Positions 19,825 through 28,637 of a DNA stretch of 64,000 nucleotides are shown piece by piece. Source of the stretch: Propionibacteriaceae bacterium (GTDB lineage Bacteria; Actinomycetota; Actinomycetes; Propionibacteriales; Propionibacteriaceae); assembly GCA_027492545.1 (NCBI GenBank), contig JAPUEL010000035.1, forward strand, positions 1-64,000, written 5' to 3'. The notes under the pieces are model-generated. The model had not been told where the DNA came from, ran no database searches, and saw nothing but the letters and a program-made list of their open reading frames with translations. Position numbers and translations under genes: made by a program. How positions within the stretch are numbered: the stretch's first letter is position 1; the number at the start of each line of letters is the position of its first letter.

Positions 19825-20871
19825 ATGAAGGCACTGAGATTCCACGCCCCTGGCGACGTGCGGCTCGAAGACGTCCCCGAGCCGCAGTGCGGGCCCGAGG
19901 AGGTCAAGATCCGGGTCCGCAACTGCTCCACCTGCGGCACCGACGTCAAGATCCGCGGCAACGGCCATGTCAACATCACCCGGGTCACGACCATGGGCCA
20001 CGAGATCGCCGGCGAGGTGGTCGAGGTGGGCGCCGAGGCGCTCGGTGGCTTCGATGTGGGCGACCGCGTGCAGGTCATCGCGGCCGTGCCGTGCGGTGAC
20101 TGCCACGAGTGCCGCAAGGGCTGGATGGAGGTCTGCCAGAACCAGACCTCCGTCGGCTACCAGTACGACGGCGGCTTCGCCGAGTACATGATCGTGCCCA
20201 AGGAGGTGCTCAAGGTCGACGGCCTCAACCGTATCCCCGATGAGGTGGGCTTCGACGAGGCCTCCGCCGTGGAGCCGTTCGCGTGCGCGATCAACGCCCA
20301 GGAGCAGCTCGGCATCGAGGAGGGCGACTTCGTCGTCGTCTTCGGGGCCGGCCCGATCGGCTGCATGCACATCCGGATCGCCCGGGGCGTGCACAAGGCC
20401 GGCACGATCGTCCTGGTGGACATCAACGCCGAGAGGCTGGCCATGTCTGCGGAGGCGGTCCACCCCGACGCGACCATCGACGCGTCGTCCACCGACGTGG
20501 TGGCCGAGGTGATGCGCATGACGGAGGGCCGCGGGGCGGACGTGATCATCACCGCCACCCCGGCCAACGTCTCCCAGGAGCAGGCCATCTCCATGGCCGC
20601 GCGCAACGGACGGATCTCGTTCTTCGGTGGCCTGCCGAAGACCAACCCCACCATCACGTGCGACAGCAACCTGGTGCACTACCGCCAGCTGCACATCCAC
20701 GGGGCCAACGGGTCGGCGCCCAAGCACCACAAGGACGCGCTGGCCTACATCGCGTCGGGCCAGATCCCGGTCAAGGACCTGATCACCCGCAGGGTTCCCC
20801 TCGTCGACGCGCTCAGCGCGTTCGACATCGTGGCCCGCGGTGAAGCGATCAAGGTGACGGTGGAGCCGTAG
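19825..20871 (+). CDS. Zinc-dependent medium-chain alcohol dehydrogenase, probable polyol-phosphate dehydrogenase
   Basis: 348 residues. The catalytic zinc ligands (NCSTCGTD, GHE), the structural-zinc cysteine cluster CGDCHECRKGWMEVC and the NAD site GAGPIG are visible. It starts eight bases after mtlA, so it probably oxidises the imported polyol phosphate in the role of mannitol-1-phosphate dehydrogenase. MDR relatives such as galactitol-1-phosphate and sorbitol dehydrogenases look alike, so the substrate is inferred from context. Confidence 0.8.
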   Translation: MKALRFHAPGDVRLEDVPEPQCGPEEVKIRVRNCSTCGTDVKIRGNGHVNITRVTTMGHEIAGEVVEVGAEALGGFDVGDRVQVIAAVPCGDCHECRKGWMEVCQNQTSVGYQYDGGFAEYMIVPKEVLKVDGLNRIPDEVGFDEASAVEPFACAINAQEQLGIEEGDFVVVFGAGPIGCMHIRIARGVHKAGTIVLVDINAERLAMSAEAVHPDATIDASSTDVVAEVMRMTEGRGADVIITATPANVSQEQAISMAARNGRISFFGGLPKTNPTITCDSNLVHYRQLHIHGANGSAPKHHKDALAYIASGQIPVKDLITRRVPLVDALSAFDIVARGEAIKVTVEP

Positions 20872-20888
20872 GGCTCGCCGTCGCAGCC

Positions 20889-20922
20889 AAGGGGCCGGGC
20901 ACCTTCGGGTGCCCGGCCCCTT
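20889..20922 (+). terminator. Terminator after the mtlA-dehydrogenase operon
   Basis: AAGGGGCCGGGCACC (20889-20903), a TTCG tetraloop, and the fully complementary GGTGCCCGGCCCCTT (20908-20922). A 15-base-pair stem with a stable UUCG loop. Confidence 0.85.
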
Positions 20923-21022
20923 GTGCGTTTGCGGCCCTCCGGGTGAGCTGGGCGGCGATCGTGTCGAAGCGGTGAGTCCTCGTGCGGTTCGGCGACGCCG
21001 GCTCGTGTCCGCTGGGTGAGCC

Positions 21023-21047
21023 GGTCGGGCGCGGAGCGCCACCGACC
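21023..21047. other. Stem-loop in the spacer behind ptsI
   Basis: GGTCGG/CCGACC flank GCGC-GGA-GCGC with two bulged bases. It lies 56 bases beyond the 3' end of ptsI on that gene's strand and may help end its transcription. No T-run is present. The rest of the 180-base spacer shows nothing recognisable. Confidence 0.35.
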
Positions 21048-21102
21048 GCGTCGAAGCCACTGCCACCCGGTTCGAGGACCCGGCCCCTCCTGGGAAGGCC
21101 GC

Positions 21103-22767
21103 TCAGCCGAGGAGCTGCAGCGCCAGATCCTTGGCGTCGCGGGCGTTACGGGACCGCACCACCTGGAGCGCGGCCTCCCGGCACTGGTCGGCGGTCACTT
21201 CGCCCAGCCGGACGCCCACCGACGGAATGGCGGTGACGGCCATCGACAGGGAGGAGACCCCCAGCCCCACCAGCACGCAGGCGAGCAGGGGATCGGCCGC
21301 CGCCTCTCCGCACACGCCCACCGGCTTCCCCGCGGCCATGCCGGCCTCGGCGGCGAACTGGATCAGCCGCAGGACCGCCGGCTGCCACGGATCGGTCAGC
21401 TGCGCCAGCGCGCTCGACATGCGGTCGGCCGCCAGCGCGTACTGGGTGAGGTCGTTGGTGCCGATCGAGAAGAAGTCCACCTCCGCCAGGAACTGCTCGG
21501 CCAGGAGCGCCACCGAGGGCACCTCGACCATGATCCCGGGCTTCAGCGCGCGCGCCCGGCAGAGGGCCGCGAACTCGAAGGCCTCGTCGACGGTGGCCAC
21601 CATGGGTGCCATCACCCAGGCCTCGCCCACGCCGCGCTGATCGGCGGCCATGGCGATGGCGTCGAGCTGACGCTCGACCAGACCCGGGTTGGTCCAGCTG
21701 AGCCGGATGCCGCGGACGCCGAGGGAGGGGTTCTCCTCGTTGGCGTGGTTGGCGAAGGGCACGGGCTTGTCGGAGCCGGCATCCAGGGTGCGGACCACCA
21801 CCTTGCGCCCCTCGAAGGCGGCGAAGACCTCGCCGTAGATGCGGGCCTGCTCCTCGACGCTCGGCTCGGTCTGGGCGGTCAGGAAGCACAGCTCGGTCCT
21901 GAAGAGGCCCACGCCCTCCGCCTGAGAGGCGGACGCGGTGCGGGCGGCCGCGCCGTCCTGGACGTTGGCCAGCAGCTGCACGGCCCCGCCGTCGGCGGTC
22001 CGGGCCGGTCCGCGCCAGGAGCGGACCTGGGCGCGATGCTCGCGGTCGCGCACCATGAGGGAGGTGGCCAGGGTGGCGTCGGGGTTGACGGTGATGATGC
22101 CGGAGGTGCCGTCCACCAGGAGGGGCGCACCCTCGGGCACGGTGTCGAGGGCCGCCACGGCGACGACGCAGGGGATCCCGAGCTGGCGGGCGATGATGGC
22201 CGTGTGGCTCGTCGGGCCCCCGAATCGCGTCACGAGCGCGGTGATGAGGGTGGGGTCGAGGCCGGCCGTGTCCGCGGGGGCGAGATCGTCGGCGCAGAGC
22301 ACGACGGGCGCCGACGGCGTGGGGATGCCGGGCTCGGGCAGGCCGAGCAGCTCGGCCACCACCCGGTTGCGGATGTCGCGCAGGTCGGTGGCGCGCTCGG
22401 CCATGAGGCCGCCCAGCGACACCAGCTGTGCGACGAAGCCCTCGATGGCCTGGTCTGTGGCGGACTCCGCTGAGGCTCCTGCCGCGATCAGTTTCCTGGC
22501 GGCACGCAGCCAGCCCCGGTCTCGGGCGAGGGCCGCCGTGGCACCGAGCACCTCAGACGCGACGCCGGTCGACGAGCTGGCACGCTGGGTGAACCGGTCC
22601 GCGACGGTGGTGGCGGCCGCCAGGAAACGCTCGGCCTCCGCCTCCCGATCCGGCTCGTCGAGCGGGGGGCCGGGCGGTGGGGGAGCGATGGCAGGGCGCG
22701 TCCAGGCGGCCGGCGCGAAGGCGATGCCGGCGACGACACCGGTGCCACGAACAGAAACAGATTCCAT
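21103..22767 (-). CDS. ptsI: PTS enzyme I (PEP-protein phosphotransferase)
   Basis: 554 residues. Autophosphorylates from PEP and passes the phosphate to HPr. The phosphohistidine motif GGPTSHTAIIARQLGIP, the PEP-binding GVGLFRTELCFL and the signature FFSIGTNDLTQYALAADR are present. The ATG at 22767 follows GGAGGAAAC, a strong ribosome site. Transcribed divergently from the DeoR gene across a 122-base AT-richer spacer holding a candidate operator. Confidence 0.95.
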   Translation of the reverse strand: MESVSVRGTGVVAGIAFAPAAWTRPAIAPPPPGPPLDEPDREAEAERFLAAATTVADRFTQRASSSTGVASEVLGATAALARDRGWLRAARKLIAAGASAESATDQAIEGFVAQLVSLGGLMAERATDLRDIRNRVVAELLGLPEPGIPTPSAPVVLCADDLAPADTAGLDPTLITALVTRFGGPTSHTAIIARQLGIPCVVAVAALDTVPEGAPLLVDGTSGIITVNPDATLATSLMVRDREHRAQVRSWRGPARTADGGAVQLLANVQDGAAARTASASQAEGVGLFRTELCFLTAQTEPSVEEQARIYGEVFAAFEGRKVVVRTLDAGSDKPVPFANHANEENPSLGVRGIRLSWTNPGLVERQLDAIAMAADQRGVGEAWVMAPMVATVDEAFEFAALCRARALKPGIMVEVPSVALLAEQFLAEVDFFSIGTNDLTQYALAADRMSSALAQLTDPWQPAVLRLIQFAAEAGMAAGKPVGVCGEAAADPLLACVLVGLGVSSLSMAVTAIPSVGVRLGEVTADQCREAALQVVRSRNARDAKDLALQLLG

Positions 22768-22828
22768 GTTTCCTCCACAATGAGGGGTAAGTATGACTAT
22801 CGTCGCCGGTGGATGGGATGAAGTCAAC

Positions 22829-22835
22829 ACAAACA
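22829..22835 (+). promoter_or_regulatory. ACAAACA candidate operator between ptsI and the DeoR gene
   Basis: ACAAACA in the divergent spacer, also present before mtlA (17700-17706) and inverted before fruK (23661-23667). Three occurrences in control regions of one PTS cluster with its own DeoR regulator suggest an operator core. The motif is short, so the assignment is tentative. Confidence 0.35.
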
Positions 22836-22889
22836 CAGATCTGACCGTGTCTGATTCCGACCGGCTCAGGGTCGCAGGGTGGAGGGTGC

Positions 22890-23660
22890 ATGTACGCGGA
22901 GGAGCGGCAACACGAGATCGTGACGCTGGCCCGAGGGCTGGGAAGGGTCGCGGTGGCCGAGCTGGCATCCACCTTCGGGGTGACGCCCGAGACCATCAGG
23001 CGCGACCTCGACGCCCTCGCGGCCCGGGGCCTGCTCAGCAGGGTGCACGGCGGCGCCGTGCCGTCGGACAAGCTGTGGCTGGCGGAGGCCCCCGTGGGGC
23101 AGCGCGAGGCCACGTCGCAGGACGAGAAGCTCGCCATCGCCACGCACGCGGCGTCGCTGCTCCCGGCGCGCGACGAGCTGACGGTCCTCATCGACGCCGG
23201 CACCACGACGTCGAGGCTGAGCGCGTTCTTGCCGACCCGGGTCTCGACCGTCGTGACGAACTCCGTTCCCACCGCGGCCTCGCTGGCTGACAGGGGGGGC
23301 GTGGAGGTGCTCCTGCTCGGTGGGCAGGTGCGAGGCCTGACCCAGGCGACGGTGGGCGCGGAGGCGCTGACCACGCTGGCCCGGCTCAGGGTGGACGTGG
23401 CCTTCATGGGCACCAACGGCTTCTCGGCCGAGCACGGGTTCTCGACCCCCGACCCCGCTGAGGCGGCCGTGAAGCGCGCCATGATCGGGGCCGCGCGCGA
23501 GGTCTATGTGCTGGCCGACGCGACGAAGTTCGGCGCCGATTACCTGGTGCGGTTCGCCGAGGTGGGCGACGTCGACGCGCTGATCACGGACGCCCGACTC
23601 CCGCGCGCCTCGATCGAGTCCTTGGAGGCCGCGGAGCTGCGGGTCGACGTCGTCGGGTGA
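22890..23660 (+). CDS. DeoR/GlpR-family transcriptional regulator of the PTS cluster
   Basis: 256 residues. The N-terminal helix-turn-helix (VAVAELASTFGVTPETIRRDLDALAARGLLSRVHGGA) is the DeoR signature, followed by a sugar-phosphate-sensing domain with IDAGTTTSRLS and GTNGFSAEHGFSTPD. GGAGGG lies just before the ATG at 22890. It lies directly upstream of fruK and divergent from ptsI, so it probably represses this cluster and is relieved by a sugar phosphate. Confidence 0.9.
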   Translation: MYAEERQHEIVTLARGLGRVAVAELASTFGVTPETIRRDLDALAARGLLSRVHGGAVPSDKLWLAEAPVGQREATSQDEKLAIATHAASLLPARDELTVLIDAGTTTSRLSAFLPTRVSTVVTNSVPTAASLADRGGVEVLLLGGQVRGLTQATVGAEALTTLARLRVDVAFMGTNGFSAEHGFSTPDPAEAAVKRAMIGAAREVYVLADATKFGADYLVRFAEVGDVDALITDARLPRASIESLEAAELRVDVVG

Positions 23661-23711
23661 TGTTTGTTTATGTCGGTTTCTCTTGCTTTGCTTCCGAAAT
23701 GAGGGTATAAA
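23661..23711 (+). promoter_or_regulatory. fruK promoter with candidate operator
   Basis: TTGCTT (23683-23688), a 17-base spacer and TATAAA (23706-23711) form a near-consensus promoter 29 bases before the fruK ATG. TGTTTGT (23661-23667) lies just upstream of the -35 and is the inverted form of the ACAAACA motif seen at two other control regions of this cluster. Confidence 0.6.
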
Positions 23712-23739
23712 CGTAGGTAACAGCCTCGAGGGAGCGGAC

Positions 23740-24726
23740 ATGGTCGACGACGTCGCACGCAGAGTGGTCACATTCACGGCCAACCCCAGCATCGACCGCA
23801 CGCTCACGCTGGACCGGTGCCTCGAGCGCGGCCAGGTGCTCCGCGCCTCCGGCGTGACCGAGCAGGCGGCCGGCAAGGGCGTCAACGTCGCACGGGTGGT
23901 GAGCGCCTCCGGCCTTCCCGTCACCGTGGTGGCGGCGGCCCTGGACCGAGGATTCCGGAACCTGGCCGAACGGGCGGAGGCCCCGCTCACGGTGCTGGGC
24001 CAGATGCTCGACGACGGCCGCCGGGTGCGGATGAACACCACGGTCACCGAGCCCGACGGAACCACCACCAAGCTCAACGAGCCCGGGCCATCGCTGACGC
24101 CGGCGCAGCTGGCTGTGGCCGGGGACACCCTGGTCGATGTGGCCCGGGGGGCGGCCTGGGTCGCGCTCGCCGGCTCCCTCCCGCCCGGGGCCCCGGACAA
24201 CTGGTACGCGCTGCTCGCAGACCGGCTCTCAGGGCTGGGCTGCCGGATCGCCGTCGACACCTCCGGGCCTGCCCTAGACGCGCTGCTCGCGTCGATGAGG
24301 GCGCCGATCGACCTCATCAAGCCCAACGCGGAGGAGCTGGCCCAGCTGACCGGCGGTGACGCCGCCGCACTCGAGGAGGCCGCCGACGGCGGTGACGTGA
24401 GAGGCGTCGTCGATGCCGCCCGTCAGCTCCACTCCCGGGGCATCCGTGCGGTGCTCGTCACCCTGGGCGGCGCGGGGGCGGTCCTCGTGACCGGCGAGGG
24501 CGCCTGGTTCGCGGCCGCTCCGCCCACGGATGTGCGCAGCACCGTCGGCGCCGGCGATTCCGCGGTGGCCGGGTACATCCTCGCGCACGTCCGCGGCCTG
24601 GACCCTGCCAGCTGCCTCGCCTCGTCCATCGCCTACGGCTCGGCGGCGGCCTCGCTGCCGGGCACCACCCTGCCGACCCCGGCGGACCTGACGGCCGAGA
24701 AGATCGACGTCGTCGCGCTCGGCTGA
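23740..24726 (+). CDS. fruK: 1-phosphofructokinase (hexose kinase family)
   Basis: 328-residue PfkB/ribokinase-fold kinase of the FruK/LacC subfamily, with NPSIDRTL, AAGKGVNVARV and the catalytic GAGDSAVAGY. Reaction: fructose-1-phosphate to fructose-1,6-bisphosphate. The ATG at 23740 has GAGGGAG upstream. ptsH follows after 40 bases. LacC-type tagatose-6-phosphate kinases share these motifs. With a mannitol transporter the expected product is fructose-6-phosphate rather than fructose-1-phosphate, so the substrate is not settled by context. Confidence 0.82.
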   Translation: MVDDVARRVVTFTANPSIDRTLTLDRCLERGQVLRASGVTEQAAGKGVNVARVVSASGLPVTVVAAALDRGFRNLAERAEAPLTVLGQMLDDGRRVRMNTTVTEPDGTTTKLNEPGPSLTPAQLAVAGDTLVDVARGAAWVALAGSLPPGAPDNWYALLADRLSGLGCRIAVDTSGPALDALLASMRAPIDLIKPNAEELAQLTGGDAAALEEAADGGDVRGVVDAARQLHSRGIRAVLVTLGGAGAVLVTGEGAWFAAAPPTDVRSTVGAGDSAVAGYILAHVRGLDPASCLASSIAYGSAAASLPGTTLPTPADLTAEKIDVVALG

Positions 24727-24766
24727 CCGGCCGGGCGCACCACCACCCAGAGAAAGAGAGACACCC

Positions 24767-25033
24767 ATGGCTTCCAGGACCGTCATCGTCGGATCCTCCG
24801 TCGGCCTTCACGCCCGTCCCGCCGCGATCGTGGCCGAGGCGGCCGGCGCCTATGACGAGGACATCACGATCCGCCTCGCCGGCACCCCCGAGGACGAGGG
24901 CGTCGACGCGGCGTCCAGCCTCATGATCATGACGCTGGGCGCGGCCGCCGGCGCGGAGGTGGTCGTCGAGTCCGACGACGCCGCCGCAGTGGAGGCGATC
25001 GCGGCCCTGATCGAACGGGACCTCGACGCCTGA
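24767..25033 (+). CDS. ptsH: Phosphocarrier protein HPr
   Basis: 88 residues with the phosphohistidine motif GLHARPA near residue 16 and the second conserved region AASSLMIMTLGA, which holds the regulatory-Ser position. Passes phosphate from enzyme I to the IIA domain of MtlA. Together with ptsI and mtlA the cluster holds a complete PTS relay. Confidence 0.95.
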   Translation: MASRTVIVGSSVGLHARPAAIVAEAAGAYDEDITIRLAGTPEDEGVDAASSLMIMTLGAAAGAEVVVESDDAAAVEAIAALIERDLDA

Positions 25034-25045
25034 TCCGGGGAGCGC

Positions 25046-26101
25046 CTAGGCCAGGCGGGCCGCGATCCTGTCACCGATCTCGGTGGTGCGGAACGTCGCC
25101 GCACCGCGGTCCGCGATGTCGGCGGTGACCGCGTCGTCGATCCGGCGGGCAAGCTCCGGCCTGCCGAGGTGGTCGAGCAGGAGGGCCATCGACGAGATGG
25201 CCGCCGTCGGGTCCGCGATGCCCTGACCCGCGATGTCCGGGGCCGAGCCGTGCACCGGCTCGAACATCGACGGGTACTCGCCGGTGGGGTTGATGTTGGC
25301 CGATGCCGCCAGGCCGATGCCGCCGGTGACCGCAGCGGCGAGGTCGGTGACGATGTCGCCGAAGAGGTTGTCGGTGACGATCACGTCGAACTGGCTGGGG
25401 TCCACCACCATGGCGATCATCGCCGCGTCGATGTGCAGGTACCTGCGCTCCACGTCGGGGAACTCGGCGCCCACCTCGGTGAAGACGCGGTTCCACAGGC
25501 TGCCGGCGTTGACGAGCACGTTGTGCTTGTGGAGCAGCGTCAGCTGGCCGCGACGCGCCTGCGCCCGGTTGTAGGCGTCGCGGACGACGCGCTCAACGCC
25601 ATAGGCGGTGTTGACGGACACCTCGGTAGCGAGCTCGTGCGGCGTGCCGACGCGCACGGCGCCACCGTTGCCGCAGTAGAGGCCCTCCGTTCCCTCGCGG
25701 ACCACGACGAAGTCCACGGTCTTCCCCTCGACGATCCGGGGGGCCAGGGGGGTGGGGACGCCCGGATACAGCTTGGAGGGGCGCAGGTTGACGGCGTGGT
25801 CGAACGCGAAGCGGAGCTTCAGCAGCAGTCCGCGCTCGAGCAGGCCGCTGGGGATCGCCTTCGACCCCGGGGCGGCGCCGACGGCACCCAGCACGATGGC
25901 GTCGACGCCCTTGAGCTCCTCGAGCACCGAGTCCGGGAGCACCTCTGCGGTGCGCTGCCAGCGCTCGGCGCCGAGGTCGTAGTGGACGAAGCTGAACGCG
26001 TCGGCACCCGCGACCGCGGTCAGCGCCTTGAGCGCCTCCGCAGTCACCTCGGGGCCGATGCCGTCGCCGCCGATGACGGCGATGGTGCTGGTCTGAGTCA
26101 T
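25046..26101 (-). CDS. leuB: 3-isopropylmalate dehydrogenase
   Basis: 351-residue decarboxylating dehydrogenase that yields 2-oxoisocaproate in leucine synthesis. In organisms with CimA it also acts on methylmalate for isoleucine. It has [12 protein letters not shown], the NADP/NAD site and the metal-binding [14 protein letters not shown]. Divergent from cimA over 129 bases and convergent with ptsH. Confidence 0.95.
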   Translation of the reverse strand: MTQTSTIAVIGGDGIGPEVTAEALKALTAVAGADAFSFVHYDLGAERWQRTAEVLPDSVLEELKGVDAIVLGAVGAAPGSKAIPSGLLERGLLLKLRFAFDHAVNLRPSKLYPGVPTPLAPRIVEGKTVDFVVVREGTEGLYCGNGGAVRVGTPHELATEVSVNTAYGVERVVRDAYNRAQARRGQLTLLHKHNVLVNAGSLWNRVFTEVGAEFPDVERRYLHIDAAMIAMVVDPSQFDVIVTDNLFGDIVTDLAAAVTGGIGLAASANINPTGEYPSMFEPVHGSAPDIAGQGIADPTAAISSMALLLDHLGRPELARRIDDAVTADIADRGAATFRTTEIGDRIAARLA

Positions 26102-26230
26102 GGGCAGACCCTACGGCTTGGCACTTTGGCCCCGGTAGGGGTGAGGGGTGCCCGTCCACTGGCTGAGACGCCTCGCGGGGCGTGCGGCGGGGTATCCTTC
26201 GCTCTGATTCACGACCCTTGGGAGAGATCA

Positions 26231-27814
26231 ATGCCGATGCTGCCGACCCGCCCGGCCGAGTTCCACGTCTTCGACACCTCACTGCGCGACGGCGCGCAGC
26301 AGGAGGGCATTCACCTCTCGGTGGCGGACAAGCTGAAGATCGCCGGGTACCTCGACGAGCTGGGCGTCACCTTCATCGAGGGCGGCTGGCCCGGTGCCAG
26401 CCCCGCCGACACCGAGTTCTTCGTGAAGGCCAAGGATCTGAACCTGCAGCGGTCCAAGCTGGTGGCCTTCGGCGCCACGCGCAAGGCGGGCGGGCGGGCC
26501 GAGGAGGACGCGCTGACCCGCGCCCTCGTCGACGCCGACACGGAGTACATCTGCATCGTCGCGAAGTCGCACGACGAGCACGTGTTCCGAGCGTTGCGGA
26601 CCACGCTCGAGGAGAACCTCGAGATGATCACCGACACCGTGCAGTTCCTGCGGTCCCAGGGGCGGCGCGTCTTCGTGGACTGCGAGCACTTCTTCGACGG
26701 GTACCGGGCCAACCCCGAGTACGCCATCAAGGTGGTCCAGACGGCTCACGACGCGGGCGCCGAGGTGGTGGTGCTGTGTGACACCAACGGCGGCATGCTG
26801 CCCAGCTGGATGGCCGAGGTGGTCCAGGCCGCCGCGGCGACGGGCGCCAAGCTCGGCATCCACTGCCACAACGACACCGCCTGCGCTGTGGCCAACACGC
26901 TCGCTGCCGTCGAGGCCGGGGTGATGCACGTCCAGGGCACCTTCAACGGGTACGGCGAGCGCACCGGCAACGCGGACCTGTCCGCGTTGATCCCGAACCT
27001 GCAGCTCAAGTACGGCTGGGACGTGCTGCCCCCCGAGCAGTTGGCCGATCTCACCCGGGTGGCGCACGCCATCGCGCTGGTGGCGCACCAGCCGCTGCTG
27101 GGCCGGCAGCCGTACGTGGGGCACTCCAGCTTCGCCCACAAGGCCGGCCTGCACGCCTCGGCGATCAGGGTGGACGAGAACCTGTACCAGCACACCGATC
27201 CCGCGCTCGTCGGTAACGACATGCGCATGCTCGTCTCCGACATGGCGGGCCGGGCCAACATCCAGATCAAGGGTGAGCAGCTGGGCTTCGACCTCGAGGA
27301 CCGCGCCCTGGCGGCGTCGATCACCGAGCGGGTCAAGGCCAGGGAGTCCGAGGGATACTCCTACGAGTCCGCGGACGCATCGTTCGAGATGCTGCTGCGT
27401 GACGAGCTGGGGGTCCTGGAGCTGCCGTTCCAGGTCCAGTCCTGGCGGGTGTTCACCGAGGAGCGCGACGGCGTCAACATCTCCGAGGCCACCGTCAAGC
27501 TCACCGCCAAGGGCGAGCGGCACATGGTGGTGGGCGAGGGCAACGGGCCCGTCAACGCCCTCGACGGCGCGCTCCGACAGGCGCTCGCAGTGCCCTTCCC
27601 CGCCGTCGCCGAGTTCGAGCTCACCGACTACCGTGTGCGGATCCTCGACGAGGGGCACGGCACCGACGCATCGGTGCGGACACTGATCGACACCTCCTAC
27701 AACGGCTTCACGTGGACGACGGTGGGGGTGGGCACCAACGTGATCGAGGCCTCCTGGGAGGCGCTCATGGACTCGCTGGCCTACGGCATCCTGACGCACC
27801 TGGCAGCCCAGTAG
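26231..27814 (+). CDS. cimA: (R)-citramalate synthase
   Basis: 527 residues of the isopropylmalate/homocitrate/citramalate synthase family. The N-terminal TIM barrel starts VFDTSLRDGAQQEG; the metal-binding IHCHNDTACAVAN and the C-terminal regulatory domain are present. The motif GGWPGASP is characteristic of CimA rather than LeuA. It condenses acetyl-CoA and pyruvate to citramalate, a threonine-independent route to isoleucine that shares LeuBCD, all found nearby. GGGAGAGA precedes the ATG at 26231. Confidence 0.9.
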   Translation: MPMLPTRPAEFHVFDTSLRDGAQQEGIHLSVADKLKIAGYLDELGVTFIEGGWPGASPADTEFFVKAKDLNLQRSKLVAFGATRKAGGRAEEDALTRALVDADTEYICIVAKSHDEHVFRALRTTLEENLEMITDTVQFLRSQGRRVFVDCEHFFDGYRANPEYAIKVVQTAHDAGAEVVVLCDTNGGMLPSWMAEVVQAAAATGAKLGIHCHNDTACAVANTLAAVEAGVMHVQGTFNGYGERTGNADLSALIPNLQLKYGWDVLPPEQLADLTRVAHAIALVAHQPLLGRQPYVGHSSFAHKAGLHASAIRVDENLYQHTDPALVGNDMRMLVSDMAGRANIQIKGEQLGFDLEDRALAASITERVKARESEGYSYESADASFEMLLRDELGVLELPFQVQSWRVFTEERDGVNISEATVKLTAKGERHMVVGEGNGPVNALDGALRQALAVPFPAVAEFELTDYRVRILDEGHGTDASVRTLIDTSYNGFTWTTVGVGTNVIEASWEALMDSLAYGILTHLAAQ

Positions 27815-27833
27815 CCTCCACTAGTCTGGGCGC

Positions 27834-28637
27834 ATGCGCATCGCTCGTTACGTCAAGGACGGCCAGGACCCCACCTACGGGATCATCGAACTCGCGGTCG
27901 ACGGCGGGGACCACCCCGACACCATCGCCGCGCTCACGGGAGATCCGCTGGCCGGGGTGTCGGTCAACTACACGGGCGAGCGGCACGACCTGGCGGAGGT
28001 GCGCCTGCTCGCGCCGGTGATCCCGCGCAGCAAGATCGTGGCGGTGGGGAAGAATTACGCCGATCACGCCAAGGAGATGGGGGGCGAGGTGCCCTCGTCT
28101 CCGCTGCTGTTCTTCAAGCCCAACACCTCGGTGATCGGCCCGGATGACACGATCATCCGGCCGGCCGGGTGCGCGGACCTGCACTACGAGGGCGAGTTGG
28201 CCATCGTCATCGGCCGCATCTGCAAGGAGGTGCCCGCGGAGCGGGTGCCGGAGGTGATCTTCGGCTACACGATCGCCAACGACGTGACGGCCCGGGACTG
28301 GCAGGCCTCCGACGGTCAGTGGGCGCGGGCGAAGGGCTCGGACACGTTCCTGCCGCTGGGCCCCTGGATCAACACCCACCTGAGCGTCGAAGAGGCGGAG
28401 CATCTGTCCCTCGAGACGCGGCTGGGCGACGAGGTGCGCCAGCACGGCTCGACTTCTCAGATGGTGCGCGGCATCGTCGAACTGGTCACCTACATCTCGT
28501 CGTTCACGACGCTGCTGCCGGGCGACCTCATCCTGACCGGCACGCCTGCCGGGGTGGGGGCCATGGAGCCCGGGGACACGGTGAGCGTTGAGATCGACGG
28601 CCTGGGCGTGCTGAGCAACCCTGTCGCGGACGCGTGA
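27834..28637 (+). CDS. Fumarylacetoacetate hydrolase family protein
   Basis: 267 residues. The FAH fold is recognised from the catalytic and metal-binding region LHYEGELAIVIG, the YTIANDVTARD motif, and GDLILTGTPAGVG near the end. Homologues include acylpyruvate hydrolases and oxaloacetate decarboxylases; the substrate is not evident. It starts 19 bases after cimA. In mycobacteria the homologous gene precedes gltX, which is absent here. Confidence 0.88.
   Translation: MRIARYVKDGQDPTYGIIELAVDGGDHPDTIAALTGDPLAGVSVNYTGERHDLAEVRLLAPVIPRSKIVAVGKNYADHAKEMGGEVPSSPLLFFKPNTSVIGPDDTIIRPAGCADLHYEGELAIVIGRICKEVPAERVPEVIFGYTIANDVTARDWQASDGQWARAKGSDTFLPLGPWINTHLSVEEAEHLSLETRLGDEVRQHGSTSQMVRGIVELVTYISSFTTLLPGDLILTGTPAGVGAMEPGDTVSVEIDGLGVLSNPVADA

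Noticed and set aside
26135..26175. GGGGTGCCC...GGCTGAGA resembles the 5' half of a thiamine (TPP) riboswitch before cimA
   Set aside because: The conserved 3' half (CTGA...AGGGA type) is absent, and cimA is not a thiamine gene.
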